The notes under the pieces were generated by a model, which was not told the origin of the DNA, made no database searches, and saw only the letters and a list, made by a program, of their open reading frames with translations. Positions 32,705 through 40,073 of a stretch of 64,000 nucleotides of DNA are shown here, one piece after another. How positions within the stretch are numbered: the stretch's first letter is position 1; every line of letters begins with the position of its first letter. The translations under genes and the position numbers were made by a program. The DNA is taken from NCBI GenBank assembly GCA_036498265.1, contig DASYFT010000018.1, positions 62,001-126,000 of the forward strand, read 5' to 3'. The stretch is from Palsa-744 sp036498265 (GTDB lineage Bacteria; Actinomycetota; Thermoleophilia; Solirubrobacterales; Solirubrobacteraceae).

Positions 32705-33232
32705 ATGGGAACGAGATCACCTTTGCCGGCGTCGCCTACGACCGGAGCACGGCAGGACGAGACCACCACCACGGCCGGACGGTCGGTAGACGAGATCGAA
32801 GCTCTGAAGCTGCTCATGGTCCACTATGCCCAGTGGGGGGACACCCAGCAATGGGACAAGTTCGGCTCCCTCTTCCACGACGACGCCGTGATCATCATCG
32901 ACGCCGGCCCGCGGCCTGACCTGGAGGCCGACCCGCGCATCGAGGTTCACGGCCGCGAGGCGTTTGTCGCCGGCCAGAGCGCCTCGCTCGACGGCGTGCA
33001 CACCGCTCACAACATGTTCCTGCCCGAGATCACGATCGACGACGCCACCCACGCCCACGCCACTTGGGGCCTGCACGACTACATCAAGACTCCGGTCGTC
33101 AACTTCAATGGCTATGGCCACATCAGCCAGGATTACGTCAAGGTCGACGGCCGGTGGAAGATCATCCGGCTGCACACGACGCGGATGATCGTCGACGAGG
33201 AATGGCTGACCGCCGCCACCTCCACGGGATGA
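32705..33232 (+). CDS. NTF2-like (SnoaL_4-type) protein
   Basis: 175 residues, ATG start with AAGGAGAAAC upstream. A polar N-terminal extension of about 28 residues precedes VDEIEALKLLMVHYAQWGDT. The domain continues QQWDKFGSLFHDDAVIIIDA, HTAHNMFLPEITIDDATHAH and YVKVDGRWKIIRLHTTRMI. It resembles the SnoaL_4 subgroup that includes scytalone-dehydratase- and bile-acid-dehydratase-like enzymes; the HTAHN His is at a position often used for catalysis. Divergent from the XRE regulator, it leads three consecutive NTF2-like genes. It is probably a dehydratase or isomerase, not demonstrated. Confidence 0.82.
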   Translation: MGTRSPLPASPTTGARQDETTTTAGRSVDEIEALKLLMVHYAQWGDTQQWDKFGSLFHDDAVIIIDAGPRPDLEADPRIEVHGREAFVAGQSASLDGVHTAHNMFLPEITIDDATHAHATWGLHDYIKTPVVNFNGYGHISQDYVKVDGRWKIIRLHTTRMIVDEEWLTAATSTG

Positions 33233-33389
33233 CGCCATCGCATGGATTCCGGAGCCGTCGTCAGGGATATGCGACACCTACGGGATTTCGAGCAGGGCGC
33301 GGTCGGCGGTATGGGTTGGGAGTACGTCGCCGACACGAACGCGTCCAACGGCGAACGCATGGGGTTCACGCCACCAACAAGGAGGAATC

Positions 33390-33767
33390 ATGAGCACAGT
33401 GGCCACAAGAACGCTCGACGGCGTCGTCGCCGACTACGTCGCGGCGGTCAATGCGTTCGATGAGGACGCGATCGTGGCGACGTTCGCCGACGACGCGCTC
33501 GTCAACGACGCGCGGCGCGAGTTCTGGCGCAAGGATGCGATTCGCCGCTGGGTCCGCGAGGAGTCAGTTGGCGACCGCGTCACCGTCGAGCCGATCGAGG
33601 TGATCGAGCACGACGGACAGACGATCCTGCGCGCCCGCTACGACGGCGACTTTGACAGGACCGGCCTGCCTGACGAGGTGATCCTGACGAACTACTTCAC
33701 CGTGCGTGACGGAAGGATCGTCACGTTGATCATCATCCTCGCCACGCAGCCGACCACTACTCCCTAG
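33390..33767 (+). CDS. NTF2-like (SnoaL-type) protein
   Basis: 125 residues, ATG start with AAGGAGGAAT upstream, the strongest ribosome site in the cluster. The layout is VVADYVAAVNAFDEDAIVAT, FADDALVNDARREFWRKDAI and TNYFTVRDGRIVTLIIILA. The W-R-K-D-A-I-R-R-W segment is the usual second helix of SnoaL_2 proteins. One domain, no membrane segment or signal. It is the second of three NTF2-like genes; the 157-base gap before it has no coding potential that I can support. Confidence 0.82.
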   Translation: MSTVATRTLDGVVADYVAAVNAFDEDAIVATFADDALVNDARREFWRKDAIRRWVREESVGDRVTVEPIEVIEHDGQTILRARYDGDFDRTGLPDEVILTNYFTVRDGRIVTLIIILATQPTTTP

Positions 33768-33824
33768 CGGGGGCAAGTCTGAGTGCCGCGGCCCAATCGC
33801 ACAGACCGATCGAAAGGATCACAC

Positions 33825-34175
33825 ATGCCAGGCGCGAACGACCTACTTCGCATCAATCACGAAGTCACGTCCGAGCGGGACCCTGAGAAGCGCAGGGCAG
33901 CTATCGAGCGGGCATACGTCGACGACCTTACGTTCATCGATTCAGAAGGTGAGCTCTTTGGGCGCCAAGCATTCAGCGACCGCATCCAGAAGATTCTCGA
34001 CGACGCTCCGACAGAGTTCGTTCTGGAGCTCGACGGCCCGGCGTACGTCGGTCCCGACACCGCTGCGCAGCCCTGGCGGTTCGGCCCGGCGGGCAATCCC
34101 GCGCTCCGCGGGATCGACGTACTCACGCTGCGTGACGGCAAGGTGAGCGCCGTGCGTGGGCTTGTCGGATCCTGA
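33825..34175 (+). CDS. NTF2-like (SnoaL-type) protein
   Basis: 116 residues from ATG 33825, preceded by GAAAGGA eight bases upstream. The pattern NDLLRINHEVTSERDPEKRR, AIERAYVDDLTFIDSEGELF and GIDVLTLRDGKVSAVRGLVG marks an NTF2-like fold. It resembles the protein at 21211 (AIERNYTQDVTW, GIDVAIVRDGRIARL), suggesting they are related copies. It is the third NTF2-like gene in a row and the last intact gene before the truncated VOC gene and tRNA-Gly. A regulatory or isomerase role cannot be separated from sequence. Confidence 0.8.
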   Translation: MPGANDLLRINHEVTSERDPEKRRAAIERAYVDDLTFIDSEGELFGRQAFSDRIQKILDDAPTEFVLELDGPAYVGPDTAAQPWRFGPAGNPALRGIDVLTLRDGKVSAVRGLVGS

Positions 34176-34319
34176 ACGGCCGCCCAGCCCGATCCTGTCA
34201 CGACCTACGCCGGGGGCGATCTCGCACTTCAGCGTGCGGTGGGGTCGTGATTCCGACGAGAGCAACGTCGGCATCGCGTCAACAACGAAGAACAGCGAGA
34301 CAAGGGAGGAGTGAGGTCC

Positions 34320-34562
34320 ATGAGGCTACTTGGGTTGGATCACGTCGGAATCGTCGTGCGCGATATCGATGACACCGTCGCTCGGGCGGGCGACAGCCTT
34401 GACGGCAGGGCGGTTGGCGAGCGCTTTGCGTCCGACGACGTCGACTTGCAACTTCTGCTGTGCGGTGAATCGACGCTGGAGTTGATTGAGGTCCGCAATG
34501 CGGGTTTCGGCATGCCGAAGCTCAAGGAGGGCGAGACTGCGGTCATTGGCCATTTCGGATGA
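34320..34562 (+). pseudogene. Truncated VOC (glyoxalase/methylmalonyl-CoA-epimerase-like) gene
   Basis: 80 residues from ATG 34320 with GGGAGGA nine bases upstream. The start MRLLGLDHVGIVVRDIDDTV carries the conserved VOC metal-binding His (His8) and the first beta-alpha-beta unit. LQLLLCGESTLELIEVRNAG gives the E-L-I-E metal-ligand strand. The chain then ends at GETAVIGHFG, where a full module pair (about 130-150 residues) should continue. The stop lies directly against the 3' end of tRNA-Gly. The loss of the second half at a tRNA end suggests that recombination cut the gene. Confidence 0.75.
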
Positions 34563-34573
34563 AGCGGATGAAG
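34556..34573. repeat. 9-bp tandem duplication of the tRNA-Gly 3' end
   Basis: CGGATGAAG occurs twice without a gap (34556-34564 and 34565-34573). The right copy is part of the acceptor and T arm of tRNA-Gly; the left copy is the end of the truncated VOC gene. It could be the core of an attachment site. Confidence 0.6.
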
Positions 34574-34636
34574 GGATTCGAACCCTCGACCTTCGCCATG
34601 GCAAGGCGACGCTCTAGCCAGCTGAGCTACATCCGC
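34563..34636 (-). tRNA. tRNA-Gly (GCC anticodon)
   Basis: The minus strand folds as a cloverleaf: acceptor GCGGATG/CATCCGC, D stem GCTC/GAGC, anticodon stem TCGCC/GGCGA with loop TTGCCAT (anticodon GCC), T loop TTCGAAT. CCA is not encoded. Its 3' end points left, into the accessory block, and abuts the truncated VOC gene. Confidence 0.93.
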
Positions 34637-34728
34637 GCGCTCCGGGCATTCTACCGGCGGCCGCGCGCAGGCGTGCACAGGCGCGGCCACCACAGCCGCC
34701 GGCTGGGGCCGGGAAACCAGCGCGATGG

Positions 34729-35943
34729 TCAGGCCGGACGGTGTGCGCGAACCTGGTAGACGGCGGTCAGGCCCGCGTCGAAGCCGTGCCGGGCCGCACG
34801 CAGGTAGAGCCGCCAGATCCGCGTCCGCTCGACGCCCGCGAGCTCCTCGGCCTCGTCCAAGTGCTCGTCCAGCCGCTCGGCCCAATGGCGGAGCGTCGTG
34901 GCGTAGTCCTCCCTGAAGCCCTCAACGTGGGCCGTGTGGAAGCCCGCGCGCTCCAGAGCGAGCTGAACTCGCGACACCGGCAGGGGCTCGCCGTCGGGGA
35001 ACACGTAGCGCGTCGAGAACAGGTCGCGCAGTGGCTCCGCCGTGGGATCGAGCGCGGAGATCGCATGGTTGAGCAGGGTGCCGCCCGGGCGCAGCAATCC
35101 GAACAGGGAGGCGGCGTAGCGGTCGATCTGTCTCTCCCCCACGTGCTCGGACATCCCGATGCTGGCGATCGCGTCGAAGGACGACGAGCCCAGCTGCCTG
35201 TAGTCCGCGACGCGGATGTCCACCATGCCGTCGAGGCCGGCCTCCGAGACGCGTTCGCGCGCGAGCGAGGCCTGGGGCTCGGAGAGGGTGATACCGGTGA
35301 CCCTGGCCCCGTGCTCGCGCGCCGCGTGGATCGCGAAGCTGCCCCAGCCGCAGCCCACGTCCAGCAGCTCCATGCCTGGCTCCAGTTTCAGCTTGCTCGC
35401 CACCAGATCGAGCTTCGTGAGCTGCGCCTCCTCGAGCGTCTGCGCTCCGCGCGAGAAGATGGCGCAGCTGTAGGTCATCGAGTCGTCGAGGAACAGAGCG
35501 AAGAAGTCGTTGCCGACGTCGTAGTGGTAGCGGACGGCCTCGGCGTCGCGCTCGGCGCTGTGGCGCTCGCCCCGGAGCACCAGCTCCAGCGCCGGCCGGC
35601 GAGGAACGCCCCCTGGGACGGCCGCCGCTGCGATCGCCAGCCCCAGCCGGGCGCGGTCGGAGGCCGCGAGCGGGGGCGGCTCGAACTCGTCCACCACGAG
35701 GAAGGCCGCGTCGAGATCGTCGACCGCCAGCGAGCCGTCCACGTAGGCGCGGCCGAGGCCGAGCGTCCCCGGCGCGAGCAGGAAGTGTGCGAGCGCGGTG
35801 GGCCGCCGCACGAAGAACGTCGGGGCGCGGCTCTCGGTCGCGGTGACCGCACCGCCGTCCCAGAACCGGACGTTGAACGGCCGCGACGGCAGGCTGCGTT
35901 GCAACGCGCGGGTCAGGGGAGCGCTCGCACGGATCATTGCCAC
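34729..35943 (-). CDS. Cyclopropane-fatty-acyl-phospholipid synthase-family methyltransferase
   Basis: 404 residues from GTG 35943; ATG 35937 is an alternative. The N-terminal domain (about 1-130) has the CFA-type FFVRRPTALAHFLLAPGTLG and GRAYVDGSLAVDD. The YHYDVGNDFFALFLDDSMTY block and YSCAIFSRGAQTLEEAQLTK precede the SAM-binding motif LLDVGCGWGSFAIHAA. FDAIASIGMSEHVG carries a conserved Glu-His of the active site. The enzyme adds a methylene group from SAM across a cis double bond of phospholipid acyl chains, giving cyclopropane, or a methyl group in mycobacterial relatives. It lies just beyond tRNA-Gly, outside the suggested island. Confidence 0.93.
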   Translation of the reverse strand: MAMIRASAPLTRALQRSLPSRPFNVRFWDGGAVTATESRAPTFFVRRPTALAHFLLAPGTLGLGRAYVDGSLAVDDLDAAFLVVDEFEPPPLAASDRARLGLAIAAAAVPGGVPRRPALELVLRGERHSAERDAEAVRYHYDVGNDFFALFLDDSMTYSCAIFSRGAQTLEEAQLTKLDLVASKLKLEPGMELLDVGCGWGSFAIHAAREHGARVTGITLSEPQASLARERVSEAGLDGMVDIRVADYRQLGSSSFDAIASIGMSEHVGERQIDRYAASLFGLLRPGGTLLNHAISALDPTAEPLRDLFSTRYVFPDGEPLPVSRVQLALERAGFHTAHVEGFREDYATTLRHWAERLDEHLDEAEELAGVERTRIWRLYLRAARHGFDAGLTAVYQVRAHRPA

Positions 35944-35966
35944 GTCCCTACCCTCGCAGACCCGGG

Positions 35967-36899
35967 CTAGCCCTTGAACGTCGAGCGACCAGCGTCGCCG
36001 AACGGCTCGTCGCGCCCGCGCACCGCCTCGCGGAACCCGGCTTCGGCTGCTCTGCGCTGGAAGGCGTGCCCCTCCGCGGTGTGACGGGTGATCCCGTCGA
36101 AGACCGTGCCCAGAACCTGGGTCGCCTGCAGGCCCTGCGCGTAGAGCGTCTGGTTGACGAGCAGCTTCATCAGCATCAGCTGGTTGACCGGCATCCGGGC
36201 GATTCGCTCGACCAGCACCTCGGTGCGCTCATCCAGATCCTCGGCGACCGGCGCCTCGATGGCCAGCCCCCACTCGAGCGCCTCTCCGCCCGACAGGGAG
36301 TCGCCGGTGAGAAGAAGCCGCTTGGCTCGCTGCGCGCCGACGCGGTGTGCCCACAGCGCCGTCGTCGGAGAACCCCAGACCCGGGCGGGCGGGTAGCCGA
36401 TCTTGGCGTCCCGCGCGATGACGAGCAGGTCCGAGCAGAGCGCCATGTCGGTCCCGCCGGCGACGCAGAAGCCGTGGACCTTGCAGACGACCGGCTTGCC
36501 GCAGTGGAACAGGCTCATGAAGCCGCGGACGTTGCGGCTCATCATCGCGTAGTCGACCATCGGGTCCCACGTCGCGCGCGGGTCGTGGTTGGCGGCCACG
36601 ACGGCTGGGTCGAGCGGTGAGCCGGCGATCGGTGGCGCGGAGTCGGCCGGCCCGGACTGCGGGTCGCCGCCGGCGAGACCCTCGGCGCTCTCGACCAGGT
36701 CATAGCCGCCGCAGAAGCCGGGGCCGTTGCCGGAGAGCACCATCACGTGCACCGCCGGATCGAGGTCGGCCCGCTCGACGCACTGCTCGAGCTGCTCGAT
36801 CATCGCGCGCGTGATCCCGTTCCCGCGCTCCGGCCGGTCGAGCGTGATCCGTGCGATCCGCCCGTCGAGCTCGTAGCGCACCGCCTGCGCGTCGCTCAT
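35967..36899 (-). CDS. Enoyl-CoA hydratase/isomerase-family protein
   Basis: 310 residues from ATG 36899. The crotonase fold shows ARITLDRPERGNGITRAM, an oxyanion-hole segment in LSGNGPGFCGGYDL, and the second in HGFCVAGGTDMALCSDLLVI. A roughly 40-residue insert after GGYDLVESAEG lengthens the chain beyond the usual 260 residues. The two Glu typical of true hydratases are not evident at the second position, where ARVWGSPTTALWAHRVGA occurs. It is probably an acyl-CoA isomerase or hydratase. It follows the promoter side of the CFA synthase gene on the same strand, 23 bases away, so co-transcription is likely. Confidence 0.88.
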   Translation of the reverse strand: MSDAQAVRYELDGRIARITLDRPERGNGITRAMIEQLEQCVERADLDPAVHVMVLSGNGPGFCGGYDLVESAEGLAGGDPQSGPADSAPPIAGSPLDPAVVAANHDPRATWDPMVDYAMMSRNVRGFMSLFHCGKPVVCKVHGFCVAGGTDMALCSDLLVIARDAKIGYPPARVWGSPTTALWAHRVGAQRAKRLLLTGDSLSGGEALEWGLAIEAPVAEDLDERTEVLVERIARMPVNQLMLMKLLVNQTLYAQGLQATQVLGTVFDGITRHTAEGHAFQRRAAEAGFREAVRGRDEPFGDAGRSTFKG

Positions 36900-37038
36900 G
36901 TCACGCTCGCCGCTTCGGGTTGAGCGCCCGCCGCTGGTCGGCGCGGACCGCTGCTGCGCATAGCGGCGCACTCTACATCCACGCGCTCCGCTCCCTCGCG
37001 CCGCAGCCCCCCGCTGGGCGAGTGGCATACTCCGCGGA

Positions 37039-37500
37039 GTGCCGAGCGCCTACTCCCGGTTCTCCATGTCGATCCCAGCGGGGGCGTTGCGAGCGCTCGG
37101 GAAGATGAACGTGCCGGTGTACCGCATGACGCGCGGGCGGGTGCTCGGAAAGGTGGGGCGCGCGCCTGTGCTCCTGCTCACGTCGACCGGGCGCAGGAGC
37201 GGACAGCCGCGCACCGCGCCGGTTCTGTTCCTGCGCGACGGCGTCCGAGTGGTGGTGATCGGCTCGAACGCAGGCAACGCCAACGCGCCGGCGTGGTCGC
37301 ACAACCTGAAGGCCAACCCCGATGCCGAGATCGAGATCGGGGGCGAGCGGACGCTCGTCCGCGCGCGCGTGGCGGAGGGCGAGGAGCGCGCCGAGCTGTG
37401 GCAGAAGATGAACGCGCAGTACGACGGCTTCGGGGACTACGAGCAGCGGACCTCGCGCGACATCGCCGTGTTCGTGCTCGAGCCGCGCCAGGCTTCCTAG
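37039..37500 (+). CDS. Deazaflavin (F420)-dependent nitroreductase-family protein (DUF385)
   Basis: 153 residues from GTG 37039; ATG 37066 is an alternative. The family signature is clear: LGKVGRAPVLLLTSTGRRSG, TAPVLFLRDGVRVVVIGSN, AGNANAPAWSHNLKANPDAE and IGGERTLVRARV. The G-R-x-S-G and P-x-W-x-H-N-L-x-A-N-P motifs characterise the Ddn/DUF385 split-barrel proteins, which bind F420 and reduce quinones or nitro compounds in mycobacteria. It is divergent from the enoyl-CoA hydratase and convergent with the small membrane protein at 37505. Confidence 0.9.
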   Translation: MPSAYSRFSMSIPAGALRALGKMNVPVYRMTRGRVLGKVGRAPVLLLTSTGRRSGQPRTAPVLFLRDGVRVVVIGSNAGNANAPAWSHNLKANPDAEIEIGGERTLVRARVAEGEERAELWQKMNAQYDGFGDYEQRTSRDIAVFVLEPRQAS

Positions 37501-37504
37501 CCGG

Positions 37505-37861
37505 CTACAGCCGGCGCGCGGGACGCGGGCGCTCGGACCCGGCGCCGGAGCGACGTGGCGAGCCCGGCGCGGCGCGGCCCCGGCGCGGCGAGCGCCGGTT
37601 GCGCGTTCGCCTGCGGCGTTCCACCACGAACGAAAGACCGCACAGCGCGAGCACCAGCAGGGCGATCAGGGCGCTGACCGCGAGTCCCGGAGTCGCCACT
37701 ATCAGGACGATCGCGCCGAGCACGCCGAGGGCGATGTCCAACCTGGCAAGGCGCCGCCGGCGGCGTGCGAGCCGGCGGCGGTCGCGCAGCTCAGCCTTCT
37801 CGGCCACGGGCGTCACGACGCTCCTCGGGGTGAGGTCCCTCGACGGGCGAGTCGCGCTCAT
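37505..37861 (-). CDS. Small membrane protein coupled to the dprE2-like gene
   Basis: 118 residues from ATG 37861, whose ATG overlaps the stop of the dprE2-like gene (ATGA). An N-terminal basic region (LRDRRRLARRRRRLARLD) precedes two membrane segments (IALGVLGAIVLIVATPGLAV and ALIALLVLALCGLSFVV). A very Arg/Pro-rich tail follows. No enzyme motif is visible. Its position at the end of the ubiA-dprE1-dprE2 operon suggests a link to decaprenylphosphoryl-arabinose, perhaps as a partner in the membrane, but this is only positional. Confidence 0.65.
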   Translation of the reverse strand: MSATRPSRDLTPRSVVTPVAEKAELRDRRRLARRRRRLARLDIALGVLGAIVLIVATPGLAVSALIALLVLALCGLSFVVERRRRTRNRRSPRRGRAAPGSPRRSGAGSERPRPARRL

Positions 37862-38649
37862 TGTCTCAACCTGCGAAAGATCGGAGCGGGAAGCATCCTC
37901 ACCACGAGCATAAGCCAGCGCAGCGCCCGAGGCGCCCATACGACGCGAGCGCCGCTGTCGATTCCGTCGACGGTGATGCGCGCGACGGTATCGGGGTCGG
38001 TGGACAGTGGCGCAGGCTCGAGTCCGCGCGTCATGCGCGTGCGGACGAAGCCGGGCCGCACCACCAGCACGCGGACCCCGTCGTCGTGCAGGTCGTCGCC
38101 GAGGCTCTGCGCGAGCGAGTCCAGCGCCGCCTTCGACGCACCGTAGACCGCGTTGGCGCGCCGTGGGCGCTCGGCGGCCACGGAGGAGAGCACCACGAGC
38201 GTCCCGCCGCCGCCGTCGCGCAGCCGGCGGGCTGCGGCGATCAGCAGCGAGCCGGCGCCCACGGCGTTGACCTGCATGACCTGCGAGGCCGCGGCGAGGT
38301 CGTCCGGGAGTCCACCCCGCTCGCCGAGCACACCGACGGCGAGGATCACGACGTCGGCGCCGCCGAGCTCGTCGAAGGCGCGCGCGAGCGCGTCCTCGTG
38401 ACCGCCGGTCTCGAGCGCGTCGAGCGCCAGCGTGATCACGCGCGTGGATCCGTCCGCCCGCAGACCGTCGGCCGCGGCGTCGAGCGCGGTCGTGTCGCGC
38501 CCGAGCAGGGCCACCTCACGAGGGCCGCGGCGCTGGAGCTCGCGCACGATCGCAAGGGCGATCTCGGAGGTTCCGCCGAGCACGACCACGCGGCCGCTCG
38601 CCGCGCGGGTCTGCCCGGAGCCGCTCACCTCTGCCCGGGTGGCGCTCAC
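37858..38649 (-). CDS. dprE2: DprE2-like decaprenylphosphoryl-2-keto-ribose reductase (SDR)
   Basis: 263 residues from GTG 38649, overlapping the dprE1 stop. The SDR nucleotide site is VVVLGGTSEIALAIV, with GRD after strand 2; the catalytic Ser-Tyr-Lys appears as LVVLSSVAAERPRRANAVYG and ASKAALD (Y-x-x-x-K). VLVVRPGFVRTRMTRGL is the C-terminal SDR motif. The GGTSEI form is typical of DprE2, which reduces the 2-keto intermediate made by DprE1 to decaprenylphosphoryl-arabinose using NADH. The adjacent dprE1 and ubiA genes support this over a generic SDR. Confidence 0.88.
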   Translation of the reverse strand: MSATRAEVSGSGQTRAASGRVVVLGGTSEIALAIVRELQRRGPREVALLGRDTTALDAAADGLRADGSTRVITLALDALETGGHEDALARAFDELGGADVVILAVGVLGERGGLPDDLAAASQVMQVNAVGAGSLLIAAARRLRDGGGGTLVVLSSVAAERPRRANAVYGASKAALDSLAQSLGDDLHDDGVRVLVVRPGFVRTRMTRGLEPAPLSTDPDTVARITVDGIDSGARVVWAPRALRWLMLVVRMLPAPIFRRLRQ

Positions 38650-40073
38650 TCGCCGCCTCCGCACAGTCCGAGGCGCCGGCCCAGGTCGGAGCGCAGCAGG
38701 CCGTCGGGGTCCACTCGTGTGCGCTGAGCGCGGAATCGCGCGAGCTGCGGATACATGGCCGGCAGCACGTCGCGTCGCAGCCGGACGTCCTTGGTGAGGT
38801 AGACCCGGCCACCCGCCGCGACGACGAGCTCGTCGAGGTCGTCCAGTGCCCGGCGCAGACCGGGCGCGGCCGCGGGCATGTCGATGGCGAGCGTCCAGCC
38901 TGCGAGCGGGAACGACAGCGGACCGCCGAACTCGGGACCGAAGCGCTTGAACACCGCCAGGTAGACCGGCAGGCGGCGGCCGCGGATCAGCTCGAAGCAG
39001 GCTTCCAGCTCCCGCTCGCGGCCGGACGGGATCACGAGTTGGTACTGGAGCAGCCCGCCCTGCCCGTACAGCCTGTTCCATGCACCGAGGACGTCGAGCG
39101 GGAAGAAGTACGGCGCCAGCGCGACCGGGCGACCGCGCTCGCGGCGCGGGCTCGCGCGCCAATACAGGGCGTTGAACGAGCGCACTGCGGCGGGCTGCAG
39201 CAGGGACCCTGGGACACCGCGCGGAACATCGATCAGCGGGCCTCGGGTGATGCCGGCCGGGTGATCGTGGCCGCGTGCCCGCCATCTGCCGCGACGCGGC
39301 GCCCCAGCCCCGGCGGGCATCGGATCGGCCTGGCTGATGACCGCACGCCCCATGCGCGCGCCGGCCGCGAGCATGTCGAGCCAGGCCACCGAGTAGCGGT
39401 GGCGCTCCTCGGCACCCATCAGCTCGAGCGTCCCGGCGAGGCCGTCCGTCCTGTCGATATCGGCCGCCACCCACGGCGAGAGCAGCGGCTCCACCGCGAG
39501 CGTGGCCTCGACGACCACGCCCGTCAGACCCATCCCGCCAAGCGTGGCGTAGAACTGCTCCGGATCGCTCTCCGGCGTCACCTCGAGCATCCCGCCGGCG
39601 GGCGTGCAGATGGCCATCGACACCACGTGTCGCGCCATGCCCCCGTCACGGTGGTGGTTCTTGCCATGGATGTCGCTGGCTATCGCGCCCGCGATCGTCA
39701 CGTGCCGCGTTCCGGGCACGACCGGGAGCGTGAGCCCGTCCATGGCCAGGCGAGCAATCAGCTGCGCAACCGTGGCGCCGGCCTGCGCCCGCGCCAGGCG
39801 CCGCTCGGCGTCGACCCACAGGATCCGATCGAGGCCGGTCATGTCCAGCACGTCGCCGCCCTCGTTCTGCGCCGCGTCGCCGTAGTTGCGCGCGGCCCCG
39901 CGCGCGATCACGCCGCGGTCCGGGCGCGCCTCGGTTGCGAGGAAGCTCGCCACGTCCTCCGCGGCTCGCACCCGGAGCAACCGCGAACGGCAGCGCGCGG
40001 CGCGCCCCCAACCGCTCAGCGACCGCTGCTCGCCGCTCAGATGCGCCCGCGTGGGCGGCTCAGCGACCGACAT
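38646..40073 (-). CDS. dprE1: DprE1-like FAD-dependent decaprenylphosphoryl-ribose 2'-oxidase
   Basis: 475 residues from ATG 40073, overlapping the ubiA stop by 14 bases. The FAD-binding domain has GVIARGAARNYGDAAQNEGG, PVVPGTRHVTIAGAIASDIH and GKNHH. The substrate domain has YLAVFKRFGPEFGGPLSFPL and GWTLAIDMP, then VYLTKDVRLRRDVLPAMYPQ with the conserved Lys of the T-K-D motif. The enzyme oxidises the 2'-OH of decaprenylphosphoryl-ribose. The position that is Cys387 in M. tuberculosis (N-I-C-V-D, recalled) is Ala396 here (T-L-A-I-D), so covalent benzothiazinone inhibitors would lack their target thiol. Confidence 0.9.
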   Translation of the reverse strand: MSVAEPPTRAHLSGEQRSLSGWGRAARCRSRLLRVRAAEDVASFLATEARPDRGVIARGAARNYGDAAQNEGGDVLDMTGLDRILWVDAERRLARAQAGATVAQLIARLAMDGLTLPVVPGTRHVTIAGAIASDIHGKNHHRDGGMARHVVSMAICTPAGGMLEVTPESDPEQFYATLGGMGLTGVVVEATLAVEPLLSPWVAADIDRTDGLAGTLELMGAEERHRYSVAWLDMLAAGARMGRAVISQADPMPAGAGAPRRGRWRARGHDHPAGITRGPLIDVPRGVPGSLLQPAAVRSFNALYWRASPRRERGRPVALAPYFFPLDVLGAWNRLYGQGGLLQYQLVIPSGRERELEACFELIRGRRLPVYLAVFKRFGPEFGGPLSFPLAGWTLAIDMPAAAPGLRRALDDLDELVVAAGGRVYLTKDVRLRRDVLPAMYPQLARFRAQRTRVDPDGLLRSDLGRRLGLCGGGE

